Notes under the pieces: model-generated | Database searches by the model: none | Told to the model about the DNA's origin: nothing | The model's input: only the letters and a program-made list of their open reading frames with translations | NCBI GenBank assembly: GCA_015680685.1 | Contig: MNCI01023966.1 | Coordinates: forward strand, 5,058 to 69,057 | Direction of reading: 5' to 3' | Length of the DNA: 64,000 bases | Source: Gnetum montanum | Taxonomy: Eukaryota; Streptophyta; Gnetopsida; Gnetales; Gnetaceae | Shown: piece after piece, positions 10,990 to 22,378 of the stretch | Layout: each line of letters begins with the position of its first letter | How positions within the stretch are numbered: the stretch's first letter is position 1 | Made by a program: the position numbers and the translations under genes

Positions 10990-11774
10990 TTGTTCTAAGT
11001 TCATGACCAACTACTTGAGTGCTAATAAGTTATAAAAACTTCTTCATTGGAAATATATTTAAGAAGACATGAAGGTAGTAATTATTAGAATGACATTCAC
11101 CTTTCTAATTGGATTCTTTTTTCTAGAGGCATTTTTATTTTATGTTATATTATTATCATACATATTTGAAAGACTTTGAATTTTATTATTAACTTTTGAA
11201 ACTTTATAAAATTAAATTCTTGTACACATGGTAAATGATTTATCTCTTTGATAAATTCTAATAAACAATGAGCCATGAGATATTAGACATTAACAACTTT
11301 GTAATAGTTTGCACAAACTTGGTATTAGTTAAATTTCAACCTTTTAATGATAAATGAATTACCTGAAAGAAATGTTAGTTCTATTTAAATGCTATGGAAA
11401 ATAAGATGCTTTCTTTATGTCTCATACTTGTAGAGATTTTACAAGATCATTTTCTTTCAAAATATTTTATCATTGTTGTTGCTATAGTTACAATCATATA
11501 GAATATAATTTTCCACCTTGAATGTATCTTAGTGGCTATGTGTCTTAGGATGTATCTAAAGTCAAATTATTTGGGGTGTCAACATCTCTTACTAATTATT
11601 TTTTACTTCTTATTTATCATTTATTTATTGTTTGACTTTATATATTATTTGATTCTTCAATGTTAACACAAAATTTCCATTATTTAGACTAAAATTTTCT
11701 ATCATGTTATGGAAGCCATGCAACTACAAGATCAAGTAAAAAAACCTTTTTTAAAAAGAAAAATATTAAAATAG
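10990..11774. other. AT-rich spacer
   Basis: No gene seen. 11530-11575 (GTGTCTTAGGATGTATCT) resembles 49490-49540 and 61545-61590, part of a dispersed repeat. Ends with AATAG (11770-11774), the target duplication of the next element; it was originally contiguous with 17793-18349. Confidence 0.5.
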
Positions 11775-12545
11775 TAATAAGTGGCGAGGTACCCCCTACA
11801 CTCAACCATACGAATATGAGCGTTTTCACATGCAATCTGGTCGAACTCCGTAGATGGACTAGTTGTGGCACCTAGATTGTTAACCTTAGGTCTCAGTTCG
11901 TTGTCTTCCCACCTATACTAGTACTAGCTTTGTCATGTATGTTTAGTCCAAAGTGAGGTGTATGATTTGTTCCTAATCTAATGCTACTCTTGAAGGAAAT
12001 GGAAGGTAATATTAACTAAGCTAGGAGTAAAGGGTAAGAAAATCTAGTCTAACATAAGTGCGATGAGCATCCATTCCTTGATCATTCATACATATCTTGG
12101 ACCTCGTGCATGACTACCACTGGGATTACCAAGCACAGATCCTAAGTACGCCACTAGGTTACCAAATAGTCACACTTAAATGCTCGTAATCAAATCGTAC
12201 TTATTCCGCGTTCTAACGTGAGTTTAAGGGTGAGAGAAACTAATTAGGAAAGCAGTAAATAACATTTAAATAAATAAATAAACAAAGTGAATGCTAAAAT
12301 GATGAAGTAATCTTGATCTTTATTACCGGTCATGTGCGTGTCCAAGTACGTCACACTCAAATAAAGGATGTCGTACAATTACATTCACCACACTACAGGC
12401 AGACACGGGAAAATAATCTATCTCTGGAGGGGTCAAACTGCCAGAGTTTAGCTACAATCTAAATCTAATAATCAAAACTGTCAAATAAGGAGAGCCGCTT
12501 CTTATTTATAGACATTGCAGCGGACTGCGATATTGCGTCCCATCA
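11775..12545 (-). repeat. 3' LTR (Athila-type)
   Basis: 771 bp. On the plus strand it runs from TAATAAGTGG (decayed from TGATGAGTGG) to CCATCA. A minus-strand TATA box (TATAAATA) is at 12503-12510. Confidence 0.9.
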
Positions 12546-12575
12546 TACCCCCACAACTGAATAAAAACTCGTCCT
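12546..12575 (-). promoter_or_regulatory. Polypurine tract of the Athila-type element
   Basis: Minus-strand GTTGTGGGGGTA immediately before the LTR start TGATGG. The upstream GAGGACGAG motif is common just before gypsy polypurine tracts. Confidence 0.8.
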
Positions 12576-12689
12576 CAAGTTACAGTGATTACACAGTGGA
12601 TAGGTATGGGATTGTTATATGGAAAAATAATGAAATGATGCCATAGTGTGGGAAGAAAAAAATTAAGACACAACACAAAATAAAATCTT

Positions 12690-13232
12690 ATGATTACAAA
12701 CTTGGTGGAACTCATGTAGTTCCTAGTGGTGGTGGCTCCTCAATAGGTGTCTTTTCCTTTTCTTGTGCTCCAGGTCTTAGAATTTGATGGCATCAAAGTA
12801 TGACCTAGAGTTTATCCTCTTGTAAGGCCATGAGTGCCTTGGCATGCGCATAAGTTTGTGCTTGTGCCATAGAGGTAGCCCAGTCAACCTTCTCTTTTTC
12901 TTTTGCCACCCTTTTATTCTCTGTCAATAGTTTATTAAGTTGCTCGGTTCTAAAAGTGTCTAGCTAGTTCTGAGCAACCTTTGGCCCTATATTTAGAAGG
13001 TTTAATAATTTCAAAATGGCTTGAACAAAGAAATCAATAGTCACACCACAAATTTTAATCATGGTGCCTTCTTCTTTATTATGCCAATGTTTCCCCTAAG
13101 TACCAAGCATCACTTTCAAAGAGGATATCTCCTGCTTTTGCCTGCTTGGACCATACGGTAGGAGGATCTTCTTGATGAACACTGAATGATTTTTCCTCCT
13201 ATTCTGCATGTTGTCTGGGTTTCGGGGCCATC
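12690..13232 (-). pseudogene. 3' ORF of the Athila-type element (coiled-coil protein)
   Basis: Begins at ATG 13230-13232 with a basic N-terminus (MAPKPRQHA). After stops and shifts it continues FVQAILKLLNLLNIGPKVAQN, then a charged helical stretch (LNKLLTENKRVAKEKEKVDW, then AQAQTYAHAKALMALQEDKL) and a Pro-rich end (EKTPIEEPPPLGTT). The heptad-like, Lys/Glu-rich part predicts a coiled coil. It lies after a non-coding spacer in the position of the Athila env-like ORF, but I see no membrane segment. The larger element at 50165-60415 carries the longer homologue starting MPPKRPE. Function unknown. Confidence 0.55.
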
Positions 13233-13259
13233 TACAATCACATGGGACCAATTGTTAGT

Positions 13260-15095
13260 AAGGTTGTTACCAAAGTTAGGTTATACCTTACTGCTTACCT
13301 TAATAGATTTACTTTATTTCCGTGTGATGTTAATTATTGGAAGATCATATCCCTGAAAGATTATAGTGTTGAGTCCTCTTTGCTTAGGTGGTTTCCAAAT
13401 TTAATTTTCTGGTATAGCTAAGTGGATGAAATTATTTTTAACATATTTTATTCTTAATTTTAGAACTAATTACCCTTAAAGATGTCCTTCGAAAGATGAT
13501 GAATTTTAAAAAATTTATGCACTATTCAGCATGTGTTCCTCCCCCACAACTAAGTTGAACACTCTGGGTTCAAGTAGGTTCAGACGAAAATTGGAGTACC
13601 AGCGAGTGAGATATAGGTATAAAAGCAAGGGTCTCACAATCGCAAGTTGTAGAGAAAAAATCGAAAAACTCCCTCACATGAATAGTTGCAAATGATGTTG
13701 AGTGTTGTGGGAGGTCACGTATATATATTTTCATCAAAGTTAGGGCACTTAGAGAATGTACTGAATTTTTAATATTTCTTTTGAAATTAAACGATGTAAA
13801 CTAAGGACATCTAGACGATTGTTATAGGGTTCCAGGGTAATTCCACTGGTTTTGAAGGCACGAAAATTATGATGGTGTGAAATTTATCAATAAGGACCTC
13901 GGATAGTAGAGAAAAAGGCTATGTGATGATTCATAGGAACATTGAATTGGAGGGATAGTAATAAGGGAAAGAATATCATAAAAAATATGTTGAGGGTAAT
14001 AAATGGTGTGTTTGAGCTGTGTCATAAGTGAAAATTACACCCCAAAGTAGGTTCCAACCTATAATGCCCTTGTGTAACCACACTTAAAGTGTCCGTGGGC
14101 ACTAGAAGGGTTAAATGTAATCCGCACTAACTCCACAAAACACACACATGTAAATATCACTAGAATGAGATGAAAATTCTATGCTACACGGGACACGAGC
14201 TACAATTACATGAACAGTGAGATGAGACGGAATATAGAAAGGGATCGTAGAGATTGGGACATGAGGTAACTGACCCAGGGCATAGTAAATCCTGCATGTA
14301 AAGCATGATTAATGTGTCATTAACCCATCGTTCCAAGATCAAGACCAACTCCATCCTTCTAATCAGTGACATCGCATTATTTCATCCCATGATAAAAAAA
14401 CTATGAGAGTACCATAACAACGAGGCATACAATCACTTGGCGTTTTTCTCAAGGGAGGAGTGATTTTTGTTTTGTGGCACTTTGTTGTGTTGTTTTTTTT
14501 TTCTTTTTTCTTTTTTCTTTATTTTTGAATACTAAATCCAAAGAAGTCGCCAACCTTCAGGCATGGGTGCATGTTTTTCTAGTGGAACCTCCTAGAACAG
14601 CATTTGATTTTCGAGTGCCCTTTTGATTACTCTTACTCCCATTTTCATTAGATCTACAAGGATCTTAGTACAACCACGTTGCATGATAACTCCCACAGAC
14701 ATCGCCAAAGAGAATCCACAAGTCCCCTTGATGTCACATCCTAATCATTCCCTCTTGGTTCATCCTTCTTCATTCTAGGTACAATGAGCACAAAATTAAT
14801 TTTAAGTTTTAAGAATGTCAAGAATATCACTGTACCCTTGAGCAGAACCTCTTATTTGTAGAGTGGATGAGTGGGTGTAATGGGCTCATTGTTCCAAATA
14901 ATTGATCACTCAAGAATTAATAACATAAAACACCCCTCAACCAACGATCCACATGAGTTTTTTATTCATAGACGAGATTACTTACAAAAAACATAAAAAG
15001 AAAAAAACACAAAAAGATAAAAAGATAAAACAAAAAGTTGAAAGATGAAAAACTGGAAAATAAAAATTTGAAAAATTAAAGAAAAATAAAAATGG
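13260..15095. other. Non-coding spacer between gag tail and 3' ORF
   Basis: No reading frame. It aligns in order with 53780-55110 of the second Athila-like element (shared CAGTGACATCGCATTAT-like block at 14366/54190; CCCCTTGATGTCA at 14723/54660), so it is a conserved untranslated part of the family. A T/C-rich run is at 14490-14530. Confidence 0.6.
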
Positions 15096-15099
15096 TTAT

Positions 15100-15990
15100 T
15101 AATCCTGCTTGTTATTAGAATGGGGGATATCCCCCATAACTAAGCAGTTGTGGATGGCAAGGATTAATAAATGAAGGATAAGGATCCTTGCATGTTGGAA
15201 GTATTGGGGCTTGGCCATACTTACCCCATTGGGATTCACACACTTGATTATAGTAAGCATAGTGGGGTAATTTATACGATGTAGTTCCCAGATAACGAGT
15301 TGACCTACTATAATATTTATGGCTGTTAGATGGTATGCAAGGATTAGGTTGTCACTCTCCATTCTTGTGTTCATTGGGCCATATTGTTGTTGGAGTGTGA
15401 GTTGGTGGCCCTGATGAAGTTACATGAGGCGTTGGGTTTGAAGGTAAGGGTGCACCATAGTGTGAGGCTTGTGCTAAGTTGGAGAATGCAGTGGCCTCAA
15501 AATTATGTTGTCCCTTCTTACGGTCGTGTTTAAAGAAGGGGCACTTTTGATGTTGAGGAGGCCTCTCATTGCTGTTGGTAGTATTAGCATAAGTAATGTT
15601 CGTGGGTTGTTGTGGTGGTGCAGACACCTTGGGAGCAGTTGGTGGCGATGTAGAAGGAGGAAAAAATTGAGAATGCTAAAAATTAGGAGGAGTATAAGGT
15701 GCACAAGGTGGTGGTTGTGTTGGAGGTATGGGCTGATAGTATTGTGGTGAGATAAAATGCGGTGGCCCAATTGGAGAAACAGGATGTTGAAAAAGATAAG
15801 CATTTGGGTTTGGATGATACAAAGGGTGCCTCCAATCTAATGGTGGTCTCCCCCATGACTGGGATTGTTGCCACTATAACCAAACATAGTATCTTTGGAT
15901 GAACTCTGGATGTAAAGTTTTTCCCCAATGCTCATGTAAATGTAACAATATTGGGCATTGGCCCTTGGGGTGATCGTATAGGCATATGTT
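15100..15990 (-). pseudogene. gag: gag C-terminus: zinc knuckle and proline-rich tail
   Basis: In gag orientation, a CX2CX3HX4C zinc-knuckle-like motif (CNICLYDHPKGQC, about 15950-15990) is followed by a long Pro/Tyr/Gln-rich region (PQYYQPIPPTQPPPCAPYTP near 15700-15760) and a Ser/Thr/Pro tail that frays into stops by 15350. Such tails are usual after gag in Athila/Tat elements. Protease and RT would be expected next, but the non-coding spacer follows instead. Confidence 0.6.
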
Positions 15991-16044
15991 GCATTCATAC
16001 GTATGATTGGCAGTTGAGCTCTTATTTTCTTTATCCCTTCTTTC

Positions 16045-16592
16045 CTATTGTCTATTGTTTTGTCCTTCTTCTTGGGTTGTCAAAACTTTATCTCCAATAA
16101 CGTTGATAAATTTCCCACACTTTTGATACGTCCATTCCAACATCTTATTGATCTTTGCCTCAGCTTCTTCTAATGATTGTTGTATTGACAAAGATGATTT
16201 TTCCACCTTGAGATTGGTTGATTTCTCCTTTTTATGATCATGGACCTTTGTTAAGTTGAAATTATGGTCCCATTGATGTTTTTCAACACTCTCCCATCTA
16301 GCCATATCTCCTTCTTCTTTTGCTACCCACTTAATAAGCTCTTGGACTTGATGGGTTCGTAGTTTGTATAATTGACCTTGGGCATACATCCCTAAAGTCT
16401 CTCTTGTTGCATCACGAAGCCCATCAATGATATGGTACATTAGCCTTTCCTTAGAAAACCCATGGCCTGGACAGTTGTTTAATAGTGCATAATATCTTTC
16501 TAAGGCCATGTCCAAGGGTTCATGTTGTGCTTGTTTCCATCCTTGTATTTGTTTCCTCAAGGCTAACACTCTTGTGTAGGTTTGATATTTTT
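16045..16592 (-). pseudogene. gag: Athila-type gag (retrotrans_gag domain)
   Basis: An open frame read from an assembly gap into ALRKQIQGWKQAQHEPLDMA, ALERYYALLNNCPGHGF, LMYHIIDGLRDATRETLGM and GQLYKLRTHQVQELIKWVAK. This is the gypsy gag pattern (EPL..A..RY..LL..CP.HG, ..F..GL), especially that of the Athila/Tat branch. A charged linker (16130-16270) follows. The N-terminal part is lost in the gap, so whether the full gag was open cannot be judged. Confidence 0.88.
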
Positions 16593-16803
16593 NNNNNNNN
16601 NNNNNNNNNNNNNNNNNNNNNNNNNNNNNNNNNNNNNNNNNNNNNNNNNNNNNNNNNNNNNNNNNNNNNNNNNNNNNNNNNNNNNNNNNNNNNNNNNNNN
16701 NNNNNNNNNNNNNNNNNNNNNNNNNNNNNNNNNNNNNNNNNNNNNNNNNNNNNNNNNNNNNNNNNNNNNNNNNNNNNNNNNNNNNNNNNNNNNNNNNNNN
16801 NNN
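16593..16803. other. Assembly gap (211 N)
   Basis: Unknown bases inside gag of the Athila-type element. Frames running through it are not evidence of coding. Confidence 1.
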
Positions 16804-16925
16804 TTGTGAAGTTGTGTGTGAATTTATGTGTGATGTTTTATAATTATTTCTTTCTAAAAGATTTATCATTAAGTCCTTATACAGTGACCTTGTATGATAT
16901 AACTAATCTAGATAACTAGCACCGT
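16804..16925 (-). other. Leader of the Athila-type element
   Basis: Short untranslated stretch between the gap and the primer-binding site; no feature seen. Confidence 0.4.
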
Positions 16926-16943
16926 CCTTGGCAACGGTGCCAA
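16926..16943 (-). promoter_or_regulatory. Primer-binding site, tRNA-Asp type
   Basis: On the minus strand TGGCACCGTTGCCAAGGA, beginning one base after the 5' LTR end. It matches TGGCGCCGTTGCCGGGGA, the tRNA-Asp site used by Athila and related gypsy elements, with a few transitions. Confidence 0.8.
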
Positions 16944-17787
16944 TGATGAGTGGCGAGGTACCCCTACACTCAACCATATGAATATGAGCATTTTCACGTG
17001 TGATCCGGTCGAACTCCATAGATGGACTAGTTGTGGCACCTAGATCGTTAACCTTAGGTCACAGTTTGTTGTCTTCCCACCTGGACTAGTATGAGCTTTG
17101 TCATGTATGGTTTAGTCCAGAGTGAGGTGTATGATTTGTTCCTAATCTAATGCTACTCCTGAAGGAAATGGAAGGTAAACTCCTGAAGGAAATGGAAGGT
17201 AATATTAACTAAGCTAGGAGGAAATGGTAAAAAAATCTAATCTAGCGTAAGTGCAATGAGCATCCGTTCCTTAACCATCTATACACATCTTGGACCTCAT
17301 GCATGACTACCACTGGGATTACCAAGCGCAGATCCTAGGTACGCCACTGGGTTACCAAATAGTCACACTTAAACGCTCGTAATCAAGTTGTACTCATTCC
17401 ATGTTCTAACATGAGTTTAAGGTTAAGAGAAACTAATTAGGAAAGCAGTAAATAACATTTAAATAAATAAATAAACAAAGAAAATGCTACAATGATGAAG
17501 TAATATCGATCTTTATTGCCAGTCATGTGCATGTCCAAGTACATCACACTCGAATAAAGGATGTCATACAATTACATTCACCACAGTGCGGGCAGACATG
17601 GGAAAATAATCTATCTCTGGAGGGATCAAACTGCTAGAGTTTAGCTACAATCTAAATCTAATAATCAAAACTTTCAAACAAGGGAGAGCCACTTCTTATT
17701 TATAGACATTGCAGTAGACTTTGATATCGTGTACGCGATATCGCGGGGGATGCGATATCATGGCCCATGCGATATCACGTACCATCA
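16944..17787 (-). repeat. 5' LTR (Athila-type)
   Basis: 844 bp, plus-strand TGATGAGTGG...CCATCA. It is longer than the 3' LTR because of a 26-bp tandem duplication (about 17155-17203) and extra GATATC-containing units near 17725-17780. Minus-strand TATA box at 17697-17704. Confidence 0.92.
17720..17787 (-). repeat. GATATC palindrome cluster at the LTR U3 edge
   Basis: Several GCGATATC-type palindromes sit in the first 65 bases of the LTR in transcription orientation. The same cluster is in the solo LTR at 51430-51490. Confidence 0.75.
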
Positions 17788-17792
17788 AATAG

Positions 17793-18349
17793 CATGTATT
17801 AATACAAAGGAATATTTACATCATGGCCAATTTACCTAAAATTCTATCTTACAAAAATGAATTGAGACATCAAATGCTAAAGTAGCAACATCCAATGCTT
17901 AAAGATAAATAGACATGGAATTTTATATAGGACATTAATAATTTTAAGCATGATAGCTAAAAGGACTAGTTTAAAAATTTGAAACATGGACTGGGTACCT
18001 TAGGTAGGATTAAGGGCATGTGGGTTAAGCATTGGTCTCATTTAGAGTGGATCAGAAAAGTGTGCATAGAACTAAGAGTAAGTAGTGGAGTACTTTGGGT
18101 GCAGCATGTCTAGATGGTTTTTGACCAAGATCATCAAAATAAGTTTTTATCTATCATCACTAGACAATAGTAATCACCATTATTGATAGCAAGGTCAAAG
18201 ATTCAAGGATGTTGTTTGAACTCCCCAAAGTGAGGATGCTTAATAATATGAAGGATCTATAAGTTTGATATTTTTTTGAGATAGATCCTTTAAATAAGGA
18301 GAACATGCTTTTTTTAAGATGAGTGGAATTAAAGATGTATGTTAGTTAT
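17793..18349. other. Spacer between two insertions
   Basis: Originally contiguous with 11774 on the left and with 47861 on the right. No coding frame that I trust. Ends with GTTAT (18345-18349), the target duplication of the next copia element. Confidence 0.5.
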
Positions 18350-18616
18350 TGTTGAATTATGGAATGAAAATAGTGATTATTCCCATTCATTTAGATTAGA
18401 AAATTGGCCCATATATATAGTACACTGTGTTTGAAAATTATTTAGATATTAACAGCAACAATCTAAAGATATGGAAAGAAAAAAAAATCTCCCTAAAAAT
18501 AGAAATAATTAGCCTTAATGGAACTAGTAATTAAGGAATTGAATCGTCTGACTTAGGGAAAAATAAAATAAAGAATAACAAGCTATATATTGATAGCTAT
18601 ACACAGAATTTCTACA
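18350..18616 (-). repeat. 3' LTR of the second copia element
   Basis: 267 bp; plus-strand TGTTGAATTATGG...TTTCTACA. Pairs with 22379-22642. Confidence 0.9.
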
Positions 18617-19300
18617 CTCCCCATTGAGTTGGGCTATATATGTTGAGTAAGCCTAACTGGGATGTCAATTCCGCAAACTTCATCTTTGGTAAAGCCTTGG
18701 TCAAAATGTATGCAGTTTGTAGAGATGTTGATATGTAGAAAATGTTGATTTTTCCCCCTTCAACCTTCTCTTTAATGAAATGTTTATCGATCTCCACATG
18801 TTTAGTTTAGTCATGATGACTAGGGTTCTTAGAGATGCTTATGATAGCTTGGTTATCACATAGCATATTGATCGAATTATCTACAATAATGCAAAGTTCA
18901 TGAAGTAACCATTTTAGCCACATGCTTTCACAAATCCCATAATCCATAGCTTAGAATTCTTCTTTTACACTACTTCTAGCAACAACAGTTTTCTTTTTGT
19001 TGTGCTATGTAACCAAATCCCCCCATACGTAGGTGCAATATCTAGAGGTTGACCTCCTATCAATGATAGATCCAGCCCAGTTTGCATCAGTGTATACTTC
19101 AATAACCCTTGCACTTATCTTCTTAAAGTACAGGCATTCCCCAAGAGTTTTGTTCAAATACCTTAAGATGTGATATAGGCAATCCATATGCTCTTTAGTA
19201 GGATTATTCATGTATTGGCTAGCCATACTCATAGCAAAGCCTATATCTAGTCTAGTATGAGAGTGATATATAAGTCTTCCTACTAATCTCTAATATCTTC
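18612..19300 (-). pseudogene. copia RNase H (second element)
   Basis: Minus-strand blocks in order: MNNPTKEHMDCLYHILRYLN, VIEVYTDANWAGSIIDRRST (catalytic Asp region), SSVKEEF.AMDYGICESMWL, LCDNQAIISISKNPSHHD.TKHVEIDKHFI and TAYILTKALPKMKF. This is an almost complete copia RNase H. Stops occur at 19003, near 18950 and 18810. The frame runs into the polypurine tract and LTR. Confidence 0.92.
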
Positions 19301-20200
19301 TGTTTTCAACTAGGACATTGTTTCTACTCTTTCTCTAATTGTTATTTCCATCAGAGTATCAACAATTTCACATCTGAGCATTCCAATTTCTTTGAGTAGA
19401 TCAAGTACATACTTTTGTTGAGAGATGACAATACCTATCTTGAACCTTGCAATTTCCATTTTGAGAAAATATGTCAAGTTCCCTAAGTCTTTGACTTAGA
19501 ATTCATGAGCTAGAAATTTCTTGAGATTCCCAAAATCCTCTTCATGATCTCCTATTAGAATTATATCATCCACATATACAATCATGATGGATGTTCTTCT
19601 ACTAGGAGAAATCTTTACAAATAAGGTGTGATTAGACTGACATTGTGAATATCCAAACCTCTTCACTACCTTAGTGAATCTATCAAACCATGCTCTAGGG
19701 GACTACTTAAGTCCATAAAGAGATTTCTTTAATTTACAAACCTTGTTTGCATTCATTTTTTCATTAAGACTTGCAGGAATCTCCATGTACACTTCTTCTT
19801 CTAGATCCCCATTGAGGAAAACATTCTTGATGTCAAGATGATGCAGTTTCCAATTCTAATTCATGATAATGGACAACAAACTCCTACTTGTGTTGAGTTT
19901 GGCAACCAGAGCAAATGTCTCTTGATAATCAATTCCATAGGACTGCATTAATCCTTTGGCAACCAAATGAGATTTAAACTTGTCAATACTTCCATCTGCC
20001 TTATGTTTGATAGTGAAAAATCCATTTGCAACCAACTGGATTCTTTCCTAGAGCTGGATCCACCACTTCCCATGTTCCATTTTCTCAAGTGCTCTAATCT
20101 CCTCATTTGCTGCCTACCTCCACTTGGGACTTTGAATGGCTTCTTGAAAGTTGCTAGGAATCTGAATCTATGTAAGATTAGTGGCAAATGAATGATATTC
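19300..20200 (-). pseudogene. copia reverse transcriptase (second element)
   Basis: In order on the minus strand: ALQSPKW at the start, [63 protein letters not shown] (catalytic Asp), SLYGLK.SPRAWFDRFTK, MIVYVDDIILIGD with an intact YVDD at about 19561-19585, and YFLKMEIARFK.GIVISQQKYVLDLLKE. Stops are few, all readable as single substitutions, so this is the best preserved RT in the window. Still a pseudogene. Confidence 0.93.
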
Positions 20201-20639
20201 TAGAGACAACTTCAAGTATGAAATGACATTATAGATGGAATGATAATTGTAGGATGTTACACATTTTTTTTAACAATCAAAAAATCCAAATTCTCCAAAT
20301 TTAACTCATTAGAATTAGAAATAGTGTTACCTAGTTGTGTTTCCTTCTGAGTGGAATCTAGTTTAGCTTCATGGTTAAACTCAGGTTCCACTTGTTCTTC
20401 TACATGTGCTCAAGTTGTGTTTCAGTAACAAGAATAACAAGACTTATAGTAGAATCAACAAGTGTCTTCGATGGAGTAGAAGTTTGGTTTGTTTCATTTC
20501 TAGGTTCACTAAGGAGATCCAAGAAACAATAGTTTGAACTCTCACTCTCCCTTTGAATGTCAATTTTGAGAAATAAGATTGATTTTTAACAAAGGTAACA
20601 TCCATTGAATTATAGAATTTCCTGTGTAGGGTGAATAGC

Positions 20640-21570
20640 ACTTATATTCCTTCTGATTTGGAGCATAACCAATAAATATGCATTTTACATATTTTGGATC
20701 AAACTTATGCTAGCTTTGTTGTGAGATATGAACATATGAAGAACACCCAAACACCTTAAGAGGAATGGATAGAATGATACAAGTTAAGGAGTAAGATTTA
20801 AGAAAAACTTGGTATGGTGTTTGAAACTTGAGAACATGAGATGACATTATATTGATTAGATAAGTAGTGGTTAGGATAGCTTTCCCCCAAATTTTTTTTG
20901 AAATATTAGATGAGATCATGAGAGCACAAGTGACTTCTAACAGATGTCTATTCTTCCTTTTGGAAATCCCATTTTGTTGAGGGGTGTGAGGGCAAGAACT
21001 TTGATGAACTATACCTTCTTGTGTTAGGCATTTCCCAAGGGTGAAGTTAAAGTAATCTTGGACATTATCAGTGCATAGGATTTGAATTTTGTTTGAACCA
21101 TCTTATTGAAATTTTTGAATAGTTGGCCCACCTTTGATTTTTATTTCATAAGGAATATCCAAGAGAGACGAGAATGATCATCTATGAAGGAAACAAACCA
21201 TCTAACCCCAATTATAGTTTTAAGTTTGCATGGTCCTCAAACATCTCTATAAACTAATGAGAAAGAAGATCATTCCTTGTATTTTTTGCATAGGGTATAG
21301 ATTGCAAACATGTGTAGATAATTGACATGTCTCAAAATGAAAATCAATAGACTTTTTATTGAATAATTTTGGAAAGAGTTCTTTGAGGTACAAAAAACTA
21401 GGATGGCCTAAGCAGTAGTGCCATAACATTATTTCTCTTTCTTTATTGGAATTAAGAATAGAACATGATTGTTTTCCTTCAACTATTGGTTGAGATTGTC
21501 TTCCAAAAGAGTTGGTAACTTTGAACATGTAGAGTCCCAAATGCAACTCAACACTACCAATCATCTATAA
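20640..21570 (-). pseudogene. copia integrase (second element)
   Basis: HHCC zinc domain with LWHYCLGHPSFLYLKELFP (about 21370-21430), then DV.GPCK...FVSFIDDHSRLSWIFLMK of the core, a worn PQQNG-like block near 20960-20990, and ISKKIWGKAILTTTYLINIM followed by VFGCSSYVHI (20710-20880). Frame changes near 21250 and 21000. The catalytic triad cannot be read in one frame. Confidence 0.85.
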
Positions 21571-21630
21571 TGAATTCAAATCCTAGAAAACACAATGATT
21601 TGGGAAAAATTTAGCAACAAAATTATTTTC

Positions 21631-21972
21631 CTAAGTGAGTTGACTAATAGAGAAAAAGTTACAATCTAATTTGGAAACCAATAAAACTAAATTAAGGGTA
21701 AGATTCTCTAAAATCATAATAGATCCTATACTCAATGCCTTTGAAATGGAACCATCAACTATTTGAGTAGTTACATTCTGAAAACATGGTGTGAAATTTT
21801 GGATGAGAGTTGCATCATCGGTCAAGTGGTCAAAGGCTTCAAAATCAACAATCCATAATTTACTTCTATCCCCCTTTTTAACTTGAAGAGTAGTAAAAGC
21901 ATTACCTTTTTGAGACATTGAGGAAGTTTCCAAGGTACTATTATTTGAAGAGGATGAGGATGTTTGTTGCAC
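21631..21972 (-). pseudogene. copia protease (second element)
   Basis: The frame WIVDFEAFDHLTDDATL (about 21830-21880) corresponds to the copia protease site W-[IL]-x-D-S-G-A-S-D-H. The catalytic D-S-G is now D-F-E, so it is inactive. ILENLTLNLVLLVSKLDCNF is the worn second half (normally VL..P.L..NLLSVS.L). Confidence 0.85.
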
Positions 21973-22332
21973 CTGAGCAATTAATATTTAAAGGATTTCC
22001 AATTGCTCTTTGTTGAATTGACTAGTTTGTGTCATCATGGAACCCTCTTTAGTTGTAACATGATTCCCACAACTTTCTCATTTGTTCTTCAATTTCCTAA
22101 CCTTGTATTTTGAGTCTTTTGGATCAAGTTTAGGGGTTATACCAGTGAGATACTTGTCTTTTACTCATCCACATATGAACATCATGACTGAATGGAACCA
22201 TTGAAGATAATTCTGCCCATTTAATTTATGTCCAGTAATGAGTAGAGAAGTAGAATCTAATCCACCATTGGAACTAGTAGCAGATAGGACATGAGTTGAA
22301 AAAGATGAGACCTTAGAGGAGGACAACGCCAT
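21973..22332 (-). pseudogene. gag: copia gag, internally deleted
   Basis: ATG at 22330-22332 (MALSSSKVSSFSTHV), then ITGHKLNGQNYLQW, the copia gag N-terminal signature, followed by MMFICG. Soon after, the frame jumps to a Lys/Asn/Gln-rich tail (QTSQFNKEQLEIL) leading into protease. Most of the gag core and the zinc knuckle are missing, so the copy lost several hundred bases there. Confidence 0.75.
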
Positions 22333-22378
22333 TGGAACAATGGAAGAATTTTACGTACAGAGCTATTCTAATAGTATA

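Larger units (their letters stand above)
11775..17787 (-). mobile_element. Athila-type Ty3/gypsy element lacking pol
   Basis: LTRs at 11775-12545 (3') and 16944-17787 (5') with a 4.4-kb interior read on the minus strand. The primer-binding site next to the 5' LTR is tRNA-Asp-like, and a polypurine tract (TGTGGGGGTA on the minus strand, at 12546-12555) precedes the 3' LTR. AATAG at 11770-11774 and 17788-17792 is an exact target duplication. Contents in transcription order are gag, zinc knuckle plus Pro-rich tail, non-coding spacer, then a separate 3' ORF. No protease, RT, RNase H or integrase is present, so this is an internally deleted, non-autonomous copy. The related element at 50165-60415 retains parts of pol. 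A 211-base gap lies within gag. Confidence 0.9.

Noticed and set aside
15505-15750. Plus-strand frame rich in Arg and Trp
   Set aside because: It is the shadow of the Pro/His-rich gag tail on the minus strand (CCA/CAC codons read backwards).
16485-16919. Frames running through the N gap
   Set aside because: The gap is unknown sequence; only the minus-strand gag part outside it has recognisable content.
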